DNA from: Acidimicrobiia bacterium | Lineage (GTDB): Bacteria > Actinomycetota > Acidimicrobiia > Spongiisociales > JAHEDJ01 | Assembly: GCA_030598025.1 (NCBI GenBank) | Contig: JAUVQS010000029.1 | Location: 1-13,350, forward strand | DNA: 13,350 bases | Direction of reading: 5' to 3' | In this document: positions 1 to 7,456 of the stretch, piece by piece | Numbering within the stretch: the first letter of the stretch is position 1 | Layout: the number at the start of each line of letters is the position of its first letter | Translations under genes and position numbers: made by a program | The notes under the pieces: generated by a model | Told to the model about the DNA's origin: nothing | Seen by the model: the letters and a program-made list of their open reading frames with translations, nothing else | The model's database searches: none

Positions 1-488
1 GGGTGTGCGACGAAGAGGGTGTTCGCTGGGCGATCTCCCGTCCATACTCGGAGGGCGGAGTTGGCATGGTCGAACTCGCCCAACAGGTTGAAGACGCCTG
101 CGAGGAAGGTTCTGACTTCCAGTTCCTCTACCCGGATGATGCCTCTCTGGAGGAGAAGATCGAGGCCATCGCCATCGAGGTTTACGGCGCCGACGGCATC
201 AGCCTCGACCTGGCGGCTCGCCGGCAAATCAAGCGTGCGGAGGACCAGGGATGGGGAACCATGCCCATCTGCATGGCGAAGACTCACCTCTCGTTGAGTC
301 ACAACTCCAAGTTGATGGGCGCACCGAGCGGCTGGAAACTTCCGATTCGGGAAGTTCGTGCTTCGGTGGGAGCAGGTTTCGTACTTCCGCTGGCCGGTGA
401 TATCAGGACTATGCCGGGTCTCGGAGTCAAACCCGGTGCCCACGGTGTCGACCTCGACGACGACGGAAACATCATCGGCCTCAGCTGA
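1..488 (+). CDS. fhs: Formate--tetrahydrofolate ligase, C-terminal part (5' end outside window)
   Basis: The enzyme uses ATP to join formate to tetrahydrofolate, giving 10-formyl-THF for one-carbon metabolism; it is cytosolic. Only the last ~161 residues are present (the family is about 550 residues). The reading frame is open from the window edge (the first complete codon begins at base 3), so the GTG at 3 is not a real start. Diagnostic C-terminal family sequence is visible: ICMAKTHLSLSHNSKLMG, the segment LPIREVRASVGAGFVLPL, then GDIRTMPGLGVKPGAHGVDLD and a DDDGNIIGLS end, all collinear with bacterial FTHFS. The stop is TGA at 486-488. The histidine kinase follows after 65 nt on the same strand; an ATTCCT-N5-AGGAAT inverted repeat (494-510) lies between them and may be a weak hairpin. 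Identification is secure from family knowledge; only the upstream part is unseen. Confidence 0.95.
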   Translation, partial: VCDEEGVRWAISRPYSEGGVGMVELAQQVEDACEEGSDFQFLYPDDASLEEKIEAIAIEVYGADGISLDLAARRQIKRAEDQGWGTMPICMAKTHLSLSHNSKLMGAPSGWKLPIREVRASVGAGFVLPLAGDIRTMPGLGVKPGAHGVDLDDDGNIIGLS

Positions 489-553
489 CGAAGATTCCTG
501 CTCAAGGAATGGGTGGCACGCCGCCGATATAGGAATGTGCCCCAACCTGAAAA

Positions 554-1831
554 GTGACCGGGGAAGCCGAGCCGGGGAGTATTGTGCACAACGCCGTTGA
601 ACGCGTGGAACAGAACTTATCGCTACGACCAGATGAAGCCGAGCGACTTTTTCGGATCTCGGCGCGGGTCAACGCTGGTCTGAGCGTCGAGGAGATCCTC
701 GATGCCGTTTTCGAGGAATTCCGCCCCATTCTCCCCTACGATCGGATGGAGTATGCGCATGTCGGAAGAGGTGGAAGGCGGCTCACGACCGCGTGGGTGA
801 GAACCACCTATGAGCCCGTCATTCTTGGGGTCGGCCACATTGTCGAGCATGAATCTCCCTTCAAAGAAATCGCTGATCCGGACGCTCCGCCGTATCTCGA
901 GAATGACGTCGTCGGATATGCAGAGCACCAGGGAATTGATCACCCGGCTCGTCATCTCGCGGCTGAGGGGATCCGGGCTGTACTGAGCTGCCCGATGCTG
1001 GTCAACGGCGAGGCGATCGGGATGCTGTTCATCGCCAGTCGCTCTGAGGTGTTCGATGACCGCCATATTCGACTGATTCGCTATGTCGCCGCGCAGATCG
1101 CAGGAGCAATCGCTCAAAGCCTGCTCAGAGAAGAACTCGAAGAGCGAAACGACGAACTCGAACATATCCATCGAGAACGTGCTGCTTTCATCGCAGCCAT
1201 CAGTCATGAACTCCGCAATCCGCTTACCTCTGTCGTTGGGCTCTCGGCAACTCTCAGGGATTCCATGGGACAACTCGATGACGAAGAGGTCGATTTGCTG
1301 ATGGGCATCCTGGCCAGAGAGAGCGTCGAAGTAGCGGGAATCGTGGACGATCTGCTGACCGTCGCGCGTCAGGATGTCGGCCGGCTCGAAATATCGCCGC
1401 AGATCATCGATCTCCGCACAGAATCCGCCAGCATTGCCGAAGTCTGGCGTGACGCGGACCGGTCGATCAGCATCAATGGTGATCCGACGCCGGCCTGGGC
1501 CGATCCGCTGCGAGTTCGACAAATCCTTCGGAATCTGGTCTCCAACGCCTTCAAATACGGCGGCGGACAAATTCGAATCGAGATTGGTTCGTCCGGCGGA
1601 TTCTCGTCCGTCGAAGTTGTCGATGATGGGCCCGGAGTCGCCGAAGAAGACCGGGACCGGATCTTCGAAATGTACGGCACCTCCTCCGGTTCGAGAGGGC
1701 AGGGAGAAGCCGTTGGACTTGGGCTCGCAGTATCCAGGCGACTGGCTGAGGCCATGGACGGGACGCTGTCCTACCGGTACGAGGACGGAATGAGCAGATT
1801 CGTGCTGCTCCTCCCGAGATCGAAAAGCTAG
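554..1831 (+). CDS. GAF-domain sensor histidine kinase, apparently cytosolic and orphan
   Basis: A two-component sensor kinase of 425 residues. No transmembrane segment or signal peptide is visible, so it should sense a cytosolic cue. Order: a GAF-like domain (about residues 30-190), a charged coiled-coil linker (about 190-212, LREELEERNDELEHIHRE), a HisKA dimerisation domain with H-box SHELRNPL (phospho-acceptor His218), then a HATPase_c domain with N-box NLVSNAFKYG (about 327-336), G1 box DDGPGV (about 357-362) and G2 box GLGLAVSRRLAEAMDG. All catalytic motifs are intact. The start is uncertain: GTG 554 has no good Shine-Dalgarno, whereas GTG 584 (residue 11) has GGGGAG 4 nt upstream and would give 415 residues. 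A TATAGG element at 528-533 could be a -10. No response regulator is encoded nearby, so partner and ligand are unknown. A strong hairpin follows the stop. Confidence 0.93.
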   Translation: MTGEAEPGSIVHNAVERVEQNLSLRPDEAERLFRISARVNAGLSVEEILDAVFEEFRPILPYDRMEYAHVGRGGRRLTTAWVRTTYEPVILGVGHIVEHESPFKEIADPDAPPYLENDVVGYAEHQGIDHPARHLAAEGIRAVLSCPMLVNGEAIGMLFIASRSEVFDDRHIRLIRYVAAQIAGAIAQSLLREELEERNDELEHIHRERAAFIAAISHELRNPLTSVVGLSATLRDSMGQLDDEEVDLLMGILARESVEVAGIVDDLLTVARQDVGRLEISPQIIDLRTESASIAEVWRDADRSISINGDPTPAWADPLRVRQILRNLVSNAFKYGGGQIRIEIGSSGGFSSVEVVDDGPGVAEEDRDRIFEMYGTSSGSRGQGEAVGLGLAVSRRLAEAMDGTLSYRYEDGMSRFVLLLPRSKS

Positions 1832-1857
1832 GCGCCAACAGCGGTTGCGACTTGCGT

Positions 1858-1891
1858 GAGAGATGGGGCCCCGAAAAGGGCCCCATCTCTC
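1858..1891. terminator. Shared hairpin between convergent histidine kinase gene and rnpB
   Basis: A perfect 14-bp stem (1858-1871 paired with 1878-1891) closes a 6-nt loop, CGAAAA on the plus strand. It begins 26 nt after the kinase stop and lies 2 nt beyond the predicted 3' end of RNase P RNA on the minus strand. It therefore probably ends transcription from both sides and may mark the processed 3' end of rnpB. Neither side has a clear U-tract, as is common for actinobacterial terminators. Confidence 0.7.
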
Positions 1892-1893
1892 GA

Positions 1894-2348
1894 GTGAGTA
1901 TGCCTGTAAGCCGGATTCTGTTCTCCAGTTCCACCGCTTGAGGCGGAGTTTCGTGAGCGAAACTCCAACCTCTTCAGCGAGCTGAAGAGGCGGCTATCCA
2001 TCTGGGGCCGGCGTTGCCGCGCGACCTCGGTGCGGCCTACCTGGGACCTGGCTACTCGCCGTAACGAGAGCCGGGACGGGCAGCCCGTGGTCCCTGCTTG
2101 GCCTTGCTCCGGGTGGGGTTTGCCTAGCCATCCCGGTCTCCCGGGATGCTGGTGGTCTCTTACACCACCGTTTCACCCTTGCCGGCTGGTGTGAACACCA
2201 ACGTAGGCGGTCTGTTCTCTGTGGCACTTTCCGTCGGCTCGCGCCGCCTGGGCGTTACCCAGCACCCTGCCCTGCGGAGTCCGGACTTTCCTCCGACTCG
2301 TTCCAATCTCTGATTGGGAACGAGTCGGCAGTCGCCCGGCATACTCAC
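1894..2348 (-). ncRNA. rnpB: RNase P RNA (type A), rnpB
   Basis: This is the catalytic RNA of ribonuclease P, which trims the 5' leaders of pre-tRNAs. On the minus strand the universally conserved blocks appear in order: GAGGAAAGTCCGGACTCC, CAGGGTGCTGGGTAACGCCC, GCCACAGAGAACAGACCGCC, AAGGGTGAAACGGTGGTG followed by GTAAGAGACCACCAGC, and at the 3' end CAGAATCCGGCTTACAGGC. The ends are set by helix P1: GTGAGTATGCC (2348-2338) pairs perfectly with GGCATACTCAC (1904-1894), giving about 455 nt. Other clear hairpins are a long 5' stem-loop around 2291-2329 and two adjacent 9-bp tetraloop hairpins at 1945-1966 and 1969-1990. A TACGCT -10 box lies 7 nt upstream of the 5' end, and the hairpin at 1858-1891 follows the 3' end. 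Confidence 0.97.
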
Positions 2349-2355
2349 GTTCTAG

Positions 2356-2361
2356 AGCGTA
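2356..2361 (-). promoter_or_regulatory. Putative -10 box of rnpB
   Basis: Reading the minus strand, TACGCT (TANNNT pattern) lies 7 nt before the first base of helix P1 at 2348, the expected distance from a -10 box to a start site. No convincing -35 hexamer is seen. Confidence 0.5.
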
Positions 2362-2391
2362 CAACGAAACCAGAATGCCCGTTGTTCCAGG

Positions 2392-2748
2392 CTAGCGGCG
2401 ACCGGCCAACCCGCCGCCCAATCTTCCGAGTGCGCCGGCGAGCAGCACCAGGATGGCGATGGTGAGGGGCGGAGCCGGACTCCCGGAGGCAATGCTCACT
2501 GCACCGACGATGAGTGCCATCACGAGGCCGGCGAGCATGCCGTGCGACGGAGCGGGCCTGCTGAGGCGACCGCCCGCGTATCCGGCCGCTAGGAATCCCA
2601 CGACGATTCCGGCCATGAGCGCCGGGTCTTCTGGTTGATCGATGTCGGGTATCAACAGGATCGCCCAACCGATCAAGCTGACCAGCGCCGCGATGAGCAC
2701 GCCGGATACGGCTCCCATGATGATGGCTCCGATGCTGAGTGATCGCAC
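2392..2748 (-). CDS. Small four-helix integral membrane protein of unknown function
   Basis: Predicted 118 residues and almost entirely hydrophobic, with four likely transmembrane helices. The first follows IGAIIMGAVSGVLIAALVSL, the second covers AGIVVGFLAAGYAGG, the third MLAGLVMALIVGAVSIASG and the fourth LTIAILVLLAGALGRLGGG. Gly/Ala-rich helices and short loops resemble small TIGR04086/YrzE-like membrane proteins, but I cannot confirm the family by eye. I chose GTG 2748 because GGAG lies 8 nt upstream and translation then starts just before the first helix. The frame stays open to an ATG at 2880, but that version adds a non-hydrophobic stretch and overlaps the preceding gene's stop by 46 nt. 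It is 86 nt downstream of the gamma-glutamylcyclotransferase-like gene, possibly co-transcribed, and ends 43 nt before rnpB on the same strand. Confidence 0.7.
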   Translation of the reverse strand: MRSLSIGAIIMGAVSGVLIAALVSLIGWAILLIPDIDQPEDPALMAGIVVGFLAAGYAGGRLSRPAPSHGMLAGLVMALIVGAVSIASGSPAPPLTIAILVLLAGALGRLGGGLAGRR

Positions 2749-2834
2749 CCGGTGAACTCCGTCGGTCGAGTCGGCATTAGAGAGTCGCGGAGCCTGGAGC
2801 GATCCTTTCAACCGAAGTTCTGCCAGGCCTACAA

Positions 2835-3293
2835 CTAGAAGAGCGGATCTTCCACGTACTCCTCGAGACCAGCCACCCATCCGGTTGGCAAACCCCAGTG
2901 CCGACCGCCCTGGACGATCAAGCTCATGTACTCCTTCGAAGGGACACGGCCGTGGTCAACCTCGTCTGCGTGCGCGTGGGTGATCACCGCATGGCGGTGA
3001 CCTTCCCGGTCTACTGCTTTGAATGCTTGCGTCGGGACTCTGCCCTCGTCGGCTTCACTCTCATCGATTGCATCGAGCGCCCCTTTGGCGAGCGCGAACA
3101 CGGCGCCCCATACGGTATTGCCGGCTTCAGCTCGAACAGACGGCAATGAGCCTTCCCATTTCCCGTTGGCGAGAGGAAAGATCAGTTTCGTCTCAGGGAG
3201 GTGAGCGATGAACTGAAATTCGGCGTCCGTGGTAACGGACCCCAGGCGCTCGGGAGAAATGAGCGCCGTATACGCGAAGTACAGGGTGCTCAG
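2835..3293 (-). CDS. Gamma-glutamylcyclotransferase (GGCT/AIG2-like) family protein
   Basis: The family forms 5-oxoproline from gamma-glutamyl peptides; the true substrate here is unknown. The GGCT fold is suggested by an N-terminal LYFAYTALISPERL strand-loop, a central VWGAVFALAKGALDAIDESEAD segment that holds the likely catalytic acidic residue, and a C-terminal PSKEYMSLIVQGGRHWGLP helix typical of GGCT proteins. The usual Y-G-S substrate loop reads Y-T-A here, so activity may differ. The frame is open to ATG 3419 (194 residues), but that start would run into the divergent lipoprotein gene and adds 42 residues unlike the family. A perfect AGGAGG (3301-3306) lies 7 nt before CTG 3293, which gives 152 residues starting directly at the conserved strand; no in-frame ATG, GTG or TTG lies between the two. 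I prefer the CTG start but it is uncertain. Confidence 0.75.
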   Translation of the reverse strand: MSTLYFAYTALISPERLGSVTTDAEFQFIAHLPETKLIFPLANGKWEGSLPSVRAEAGNTVWGAVFALAKGALDAIDESEADEGRVPTQAFKAVDREGHRHAVITHAHADEVDHGRVPSKEYMSLIVQGGRHWGLPTGWVAGLEEYVEDPLF

Positions 3294-3300
3294 GGTTCGA

Positions 3301-3306
3301 CCTCCT
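3301..3306 (-). promoter_or_regulatory. Shine-Dalgarno AGGAGG pointing to a CTG start codon
   Basis: On the minus strand AGGAGG is followed by 7 nt and then CTG (3293-3291), in frame with the GGCT-like gene. It is the strongest ribosome binding site in this part of the window, and the only canonical start in that frame is 126 nt further upstream. Confidence 0.5.
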
Positions 3307-3398
3307 CGTGTGATCTCTTCGGGCGGAACATTGTAGTGATCCCGATCGGGTTGTTGTTCGTCGGAACAATCAGGGCCCCGCAGCGTGTTGATCGGTGT

Positions 3399-4664
3399 AT
3401 GAAACTCAGCATTCGACATCTGGGTGCGGTTGCCGCACTCGGCCTGGTCCTGGCTGCCTGCGGTGACGGAAGCGGGTTGGACGCGCCGCCTCTCGAGACA
3501 TCCGCCGACACGGTCGGTGCCACCAGTGAGGTCCCGGACTCGGCGGAGACCACGACTTCCCAGACAACAACGTCACCGAATGGCACTGTTCCGGCCCCTG
3601 AGGGGCCGTCCGCTCTCGATGCGGCGCCCGATGGTCTTTCCGGTCCCGATTTTCCCGAGCCACTCATCGACACGGATCGCCTTCTCCGGGGGCAGGTTCC
3701 CGACGGGATACCTTCGATCGATCAGCCCCGGTTCGTCCGTGTCGAGGCTGCCGATGAGTGGTTGACTGATGATGAGGCGCTGGTCATCATCGAGATCGAC
3801 GGTGATGTGCGAGGCTATCCGGTTCAGATCCTGATCTGGCACGAGATCGTGAACGATGTGGTGGGCGAGGTGCCGGTTGCCATCACTTACTGCCCTCTCT
3901 GCAACTCGGCCGTTACCTACGAGCGAAGGATCGATGGCCACGTGACGACGTTCGGCACATCCGGATTCCTGTTCAACTCGGCACTCGTGATGTACGACAG
4001 GGCGACCGAGTCGCTCTGGACACATTTCGACGGCAAGGCAATCGCCGGCGTTCGGACTGGCTCCCGGCTGAAACCCGTGTCATCACCACTCCTGGCGTGG
4101 GCCGACTTCAAGGCTGCCCATCCGGATGGGTTGGTGCTCGACGTCGAGCGGACCGGTCACAACCGTCCATATGGTTCGAACCCCTACGTTGGATACGACG
4201 ACGCCGGCAGCTTCCCGTTCTTGTTCGACGGCGATGTCGACGACCGGGCTCCAGCCAAACAACGGGTCGTCGGTGTCAACCTGAACGGCACGTCGATGGC
4301 CTGGACTCTCGAAGCCATTAGTGGAGCGGGCCCCACGGCCACCCACGTTTCGGTCGGAGACGCTTCGCTCGTAATCCTCTGGAAACCGGGCCAGTCGAGT
4401 GCATTGGATGCCGCCGGCGTCGGTGCGGGTCGAGACGTCGGAAGTGTCGGCGTCTTCCGGCCGGAGATTGACGGTCAACAGCTGACCTTTGAAGCAGGAG
4501 GCGACGGCTTTGGAGACATCGAGACCGGCAGTTCGTGGAACATCCTCGGTGAATCAATCTCGGGTCCGCTGGAGGGGGAGAAGTTGGAGCCGGTCGCCCA
4601 CCTCGACACTTTCTGGTTCGCCTGGTTGTCCTACAACCCGGCCACCGGGTTCTCCGGAACCTGA
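3399..4664 (+). CDS. DUF3179 domain lipoprotein
   Basis: A 421-residue exported lipoprotein. Residues 1-21 are a lipoprotein signal peptide with lipobox L-A-A-C (Cys21). A roughly 60-residue Ser/Thr/Pro-rich linker follows, and then a DUF3179 domain to the end. Family hallmarks are the start DGIPSIDQPRFV, the segment ILIWHEIVNDVVGEVPVAIT, and YCPLCNSAVTYERR with its C-x-x-C pair, then FGTSGFLFNSALVMYDRATE. The biochemical role of DUF3179 is not established; the extracellular C-P-L-C pair could bind a metal or form a disulfide. The frame is open from 3201, but ATG 3399 is chosen because the signal peptide starts there. No clear Shine-Dalgarno is visible. It is divergent from the GGCT-like gene, with a spacer of about 105 nt if that gene starts at 3293. 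Confidence 0.92.
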   Translation: MKLSIRHLGAVAALGLVLAACGDGSGLDAPPLETSADTVGATSEVPDSAETTTSQTTTSPNGTVPAPEGPSALDAAPDGLSGPDFPEPLIDTDRLLRGQVPDGIPSIDQPRFVRVEAADEWLTDDEALVIIEIDGDVRGYPVQILIWHEIVNDVVGEVPVAITYCPLCNSAVTYERRIDGHVTTFGTSGFLFNSALVMYDRATESLWTHFDGKAIAGVRTGSRLKPVSSPLLAWADFKAAHPDGLVLDVERTGHNRPYGSNPYVGYDDAGSFPFLFDGDVDDRAPAKQRVVGVNLNGTSMAWTLEAISGAGPTATHVSVGDASLVILWKPGQSSALDAAGVGAGRDVGSVGVFRPEIDGQQLTFEAGGDGFGDIETGSSWNILGESISGPLEGEKLEPVAHLDTFWFAWLSYNPATGFSGT

Positions 4665-4702
4665 CACGGCCTCCTGCGCCGGCGTCTCGCTGCGTGGGTA
4701 GC

Positions 4703-4729
4703 TTGAGCTTCCTCCCGGCGCTGTAACCT
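4703..4729 (+). promoter_or_regulatory. Possible promoter of the glutaryl-CoA dehydrogenase gene
   Basis: TTGAGC (4703-4708) and TAACCT (4724-4729) are 15 nt apart and lie about 30 nt before the start codon, followed by a GAGGTG ribosome binding site at 4751-4756. The spacing is shorter than ideal, so this is a weak call. Confidence 0.3.
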
Positions 4730-4760
4730 CAGAGCAACTTTCCGTTGCCAGAGGTGACTA

Positions 4761-5948
4761 ATGAAGACGTCCACGCCCAACGCTCCCGACCCTCGCGATT
4801 TCCTTGGTCTCGGTGCCCTTCTGTCCGACGAGGAGATCCTTCTGCGCGATACCGTCCGGCAGTTCGTCGCCGACCGGATCCTTCCCGACGTCGCCGACTG
4901 GTTCGAAGAAGGAACGTTCCCATCGCGTCGGCTCGCCAAAGAGATGGGGGCTCTCGGGCTCCTGGGGATGCACCTCGAGGGATACGGGTGTGCCGGAACG
5001 TCGGCGACCGCCTACGGCCTGGCGTGTGTCGAGTTGGAAGCCGGCGACAGCGGGACCCGCAGCTTCGTGTCGGTGCAAGGTTCGCTGGCGATGTTCCCGA
5101 TCTGGGCCTACGGGTCCGAGGAGCAGAAGCAGGAGTGGCTTCCCAGAATGGCTGCGGGAGAGGCGATCGGTTGCTTCGGACTCACCGAAGCGGACGCAGG
5201 CAGCGATCCAGGCTCGATGCGGACACGGGCCGTCCGCGCCGGTGACGACTGGGTGATCAACGGAACCAAGATGTGGATCACCAACGGCGGCGTGGCCGAT
5301 GTGGCGGTGGTGTGGGCGCAGACCGACGACGGCGTGCGAGGGTTCGTCGTTCCGACCGATATACCCGGGTTTTCGACTCGCGACATTCACAAGAAACTCT
5401 CTTTGCGAGCCTCGATCACCTCCGAACTGATTCTCGAGGATGTGCGGTTGCCCGGCGATGCGGTGCTGCCCGGCGTCGTTGGTATGAAGGGACCGCTGTC
5501 CTGCCTGAACGAAGCCCGTTTCGGGATTCTCTTTGGAGCTATGGGAGCAGCCCGGGCCTGTTACGAGGCTGCCCTGGACTACTCGCTGGAGCGCACCCAG
5601 TTCAATGTTCCGATTGCGTCGTTTCAATTGACTCAGAAGAAACTCGCTGAGATGGCCGTGGCGGTAAACCGCGGAACGCTGCTGGCCCTTCACCTCGGTC
5701 GGATGAAGGACTCCGGGACGCTCCGTCACGAACATGTCAGCTTCGGAAAATTCGACAACGTGCGAATGGCGCTCGATGTAGCTCGGACCGCTCGGGGGAT
5801 GCTCGGCGCCAACGGGATTACCCTCGAGTACCCGGTCATCCGGCATATGAACAATCTCGAGTCGGTCTTCACCTACGAAGGCACGAACGAGATTCATACC
5901 CTCGTCCTCGGCAACGCCTTGACGGGCATTCAGGCGTTCAGGAAGTAG
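4761..5948 (+). CDS. gcdH: Glutaryl-CoA dehydrogenase (acyl-CoA dehydrogenase family)
   Basis: FAD-dependent enzyme that oxidises and decarboxylates glutaryl-CoA to crotonyl-CoA in lysine, tryptophan and dicarboxylate breakdown. At 395 residues it is full length and close to mitochondrial GCDH throughout: RSFVSVQGSL, IWAYGSEEQKQEWLP, the acyl-CoA dehydrogenase signature GCFGLTEADAGSDPGSM, NGTKMWITN, KLSLRASIT, FGVP-like FNVPIASFQLTQKKLAEM, MLGANGI and the C-terminal TYEGTNEIHTLVLGNALTGIQAF. The catalytic base is Glu373 in Y-E-G-T, preceded by Tyr372. Arg100 matches the active-site arginine that binds the gamma-carboxylate in GCDH, which supports the decarboxylating enzyme over a generic acyl-CoA dehydrogenase. 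ATG 4761 has GAGGTG 4 nt upstream. No electron-transfer flavoprotein or glutaconate pathway partner is nearby; it appears monocistronic and converges on the catalase gene. Confidence 0.93.
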   Translation: MKTSTPNAPDPRDFLGLGALLSDEEILLRDTVRQFVADRILPDVADWFEEGTFPSRRLAKEMGALGLLGMHLEGYGCAGTSATAYGLACVELEAGDSGTRSFVSVQGSLAMFPIWAYGSEEQKQEWLPRMAAGEAIGCFGLTEADAGSDPGSMRTRAVRAGDDWVINGTKMWITNGGVADVAVVWAQTDDGVRGFVVPTDIPGFSTRDIHKKLSLRASITSELILEDVRLPGDAVLPGVVGMKGPLSCLNEARFGILFGAMGAARACYEAALDYSLERTQFNVPIASFQLTQKKLAEMAVAVNRGTLLALHLGRMKDSGTLRHEHVSFGKFDNVRMALDVARTARGMLGANGITLEYPVIRHMNNLESVFTYEGTNEIHTLVLGNALTGIQAFRK

Positions 5949-5956
5949 AAAAGGGA

Positions 5957-5987
5957 GTCGGTCGGGTTCGAACACGACCCGACCGGC
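5957..5987. terminator. Hairpin between convergent glutaryl-CoA dehydrogenase and catalase genes
   Basis: CGGTCGGGT (5959-5967) pairs with ACCCGACCG (5977-5985), extendable through a T-G wobble to 5957/5987, with a 9-nt loop. It lies 8 nt after the dehydrogenase stop and 12 nt beyond the catalase stop. On the minus strand a TTTT run follows within a few bases, so it best fits a terminator for the catalase and may act in both directions. Confidence 0.6.
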
Positions 5988-5998
5988 TGTGTTCAGCC

Positions 5999-7456
5999 TC
6001 AGCGGCGGTTTTCCACAGCCTGCTCGACACGGTTCCCGTACTCAGGGTCCGCGGCCCGGAAGTGTTCTACCGAGCGGTCGATGATGTCCTGTTTGGATAC
6101 CTGCGATAACCCGTCGGCGATGCTGGCGACTAGCCGACTCCGAGCATCTTCGGACATCAGTCGATATAGGGCGCCGGCTTGTGAGTAATCATCGCCCTGA
6201 CGATCATTCCATTCGAACGTGCCGCTTTGACCTTGTGAATCCAAGCCGGAATAGAGCGACTCCCCTGTTTGGATGGGTCCGCCGAAGCTGTTCGGCTCAT
6301 AGTTCTTTTCACGGCCCTTGTTTCCGTCGAACCTCATCGATCCATCGCGACCGTAGTTGTCCGCATCGGTTGCGTGTGGTCGGTTGACCGGAAGTTGAGT
6401 GTGATTGACACCCAGGCGGTATCGATGCGCATCTCCATAGGCGAACAAACGGCCTTGCAGCATCTTGTCCGGTGACGGGCCGATCCCCGGTACGAAGTGC
6501 CCTGGATCGAACCCGGCTTGCTCGACGTCAGCGAAGTAGTTGTCGGGGTTGCGATCGAGAACCAGTCGCCCAACCTCCAGGAGTGGAAAGTCAGCGTGTG
6601 GCCAAACCTTGGTGAGGTCGAATGGCTTGAACCGGTAGTTCTTCGCTTGCTCTGTCGGCATGATCTGCACCTTGAGAGTCCACGACGGGTAATCGCCCTG
6701 ATCGATCGCCCCCAGCAGATCGGATTGGTGCGACTCGGGGTCCTCACCACCTATCCGGGCCGCCTCTTCATTGGTGAGCGTGCGGATTCCCTGGTCGGTC
6801 TTGAAGTGGTACTTGACCCAGAAGGCTTCGCCGGCACCGTTGACCCATTGGAAGGTGTGAGATCCATAGCCGTTCATGTGCCGGTAGCTGGCCGGAATGC
6901 CTCGATCTCCGAAGAGCCAGGTGAACATGTGTGTCGCTTCCGGCGACAACGAGAAGAAATCCCATACGTTGTCCGGTTCTTGCCGATTGGTGTACGGATC
7001 GGGTTTCTGCGAGTGGATGAAGTCAGGGAACTTCAGTGGATCGCGAATGAAGAAGATCGGCGTGTTGTTTCCGGTCAGATCGTAGTTGCCCTCCTCGGTG
7101 TAGAACTTGACTGCGAAACCGCGCGGATCGCGCGCCGTTCCCAGGGAACCTCGTCCACCTGCGACCGTCGAGAATCGGGCAAATGTCTCCGTTTTCTTGC
7201 CGATTTCGGAGAGGAAGCTTGCCCGGGTCCAGGGGGTGACATCATTCGTAACCTCGAAATGACCGAATGCTCCGGAACCGCGGGCGTGCACGATACGTTC
7301 CGGGATACGTTCACGATTGAACCGGGCGAGTTTCTCAATGAGGTGCTGATCCTGGAGGAGCACTGGCCCCTCGGCGCCGGCGGTTTGTGAGTTCTGATTG
7401 TCGGCAACCTGGGACCCTGATTCTGTCGTCAACTTGCGGTTCATAGGAATAGACAC
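5999..7456 (-). CDS. katA: Monofunctional heme catalase (small-subunit type)
   Basis: It splits hydrogen peroxide into water and oxygen in the cytosol. The 485-residue length matches small-subunit catalases. Key residues are present: distal His57 in RIVHARGSGAFGHFEV, Asn130 in DLTGNNTPIFFIRD, and the proximal heme-ligand Tyr340 in RLFAYGDAHRYRLG. Other family blocks include FARFSTVAGGRGS, DPRGFAVKFYTEEGN, GIPASYRHMNGYGSHTF and VWPHADFPLLEVG. The GTG at 7456 is the longest start, but AAAGGA sits only 2 nt before it; ATG 7444 (residue 5) is an alternative with longer than usual spacing, and both give essentially the same protein. It is divergent from trpD across a 121-nt spacer. No recognisable Fur/PerR-type or OxyR operator was found there. 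Confidence 0.97.
   Translation of the reverse strand: MSIPMNRKLTTESGSQVADNQNSQTAGAEGPVLLQDQHLIEKLARFNRERIPERIVHARGSGAFGHFEVTNDVTPWTRASFLSEIGKKTETFARFSTVAGGRGSLGTARDPRGFAVKFYTEEGNYDLTGNNTPIFFIRDPLKFPDFIHSQKPDPYTNRQEPDNVWDFFSLSPEATHMFTWLFGDRGIPASYRHMNGYGSHTFQWVNGAGEAFWVKYHFKTDQGIRTLTNEEAARIGGEDPESHQSDLLGAIDQGDYPSWTLKVQIMPTEQAKNYRFKPFDLTKVWPHADFPLLEVGRLVLDRNPDNYFADVEQAGFDPGHFVPGIGPSPDKMLQGRLFAYGDAHRYRLGVNHTQLPVNRPHATDADNYGRDGSMRFDGNKGREKNYEPNSFGGPIQTGESLYSGLDSQGQSGTFEWNDRQGDDYSQAGALYRLMSEDARSRLVASIADGLSQVSKQDIIDRSVEHFRAADPEYGNRVEQAVENRR

Noticed and set aside
623..1570. 315-residue open frame on the minus strand
   Set aside because: Antisense to the histidine kinase, whose motifs are complete; no recognisable domain.
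1994..2364. Several short minus-strand open frames
   Set aside because: They fall in RNase P RNA, whose conserved blocks and P1 helix are clear.
4758..5975. 405-residue open frame on the minus strand
   Set aside because: It lies opposite the well-recognised glutaryl-CoA dehydrogenase and shows no family motifs; a shadow of GC-rich coding.
6497..7390. 297-residue open frame on the plus strand
   Set aside because: Antisense to the catalase gene with all its conserved residues; no recognisable domain.
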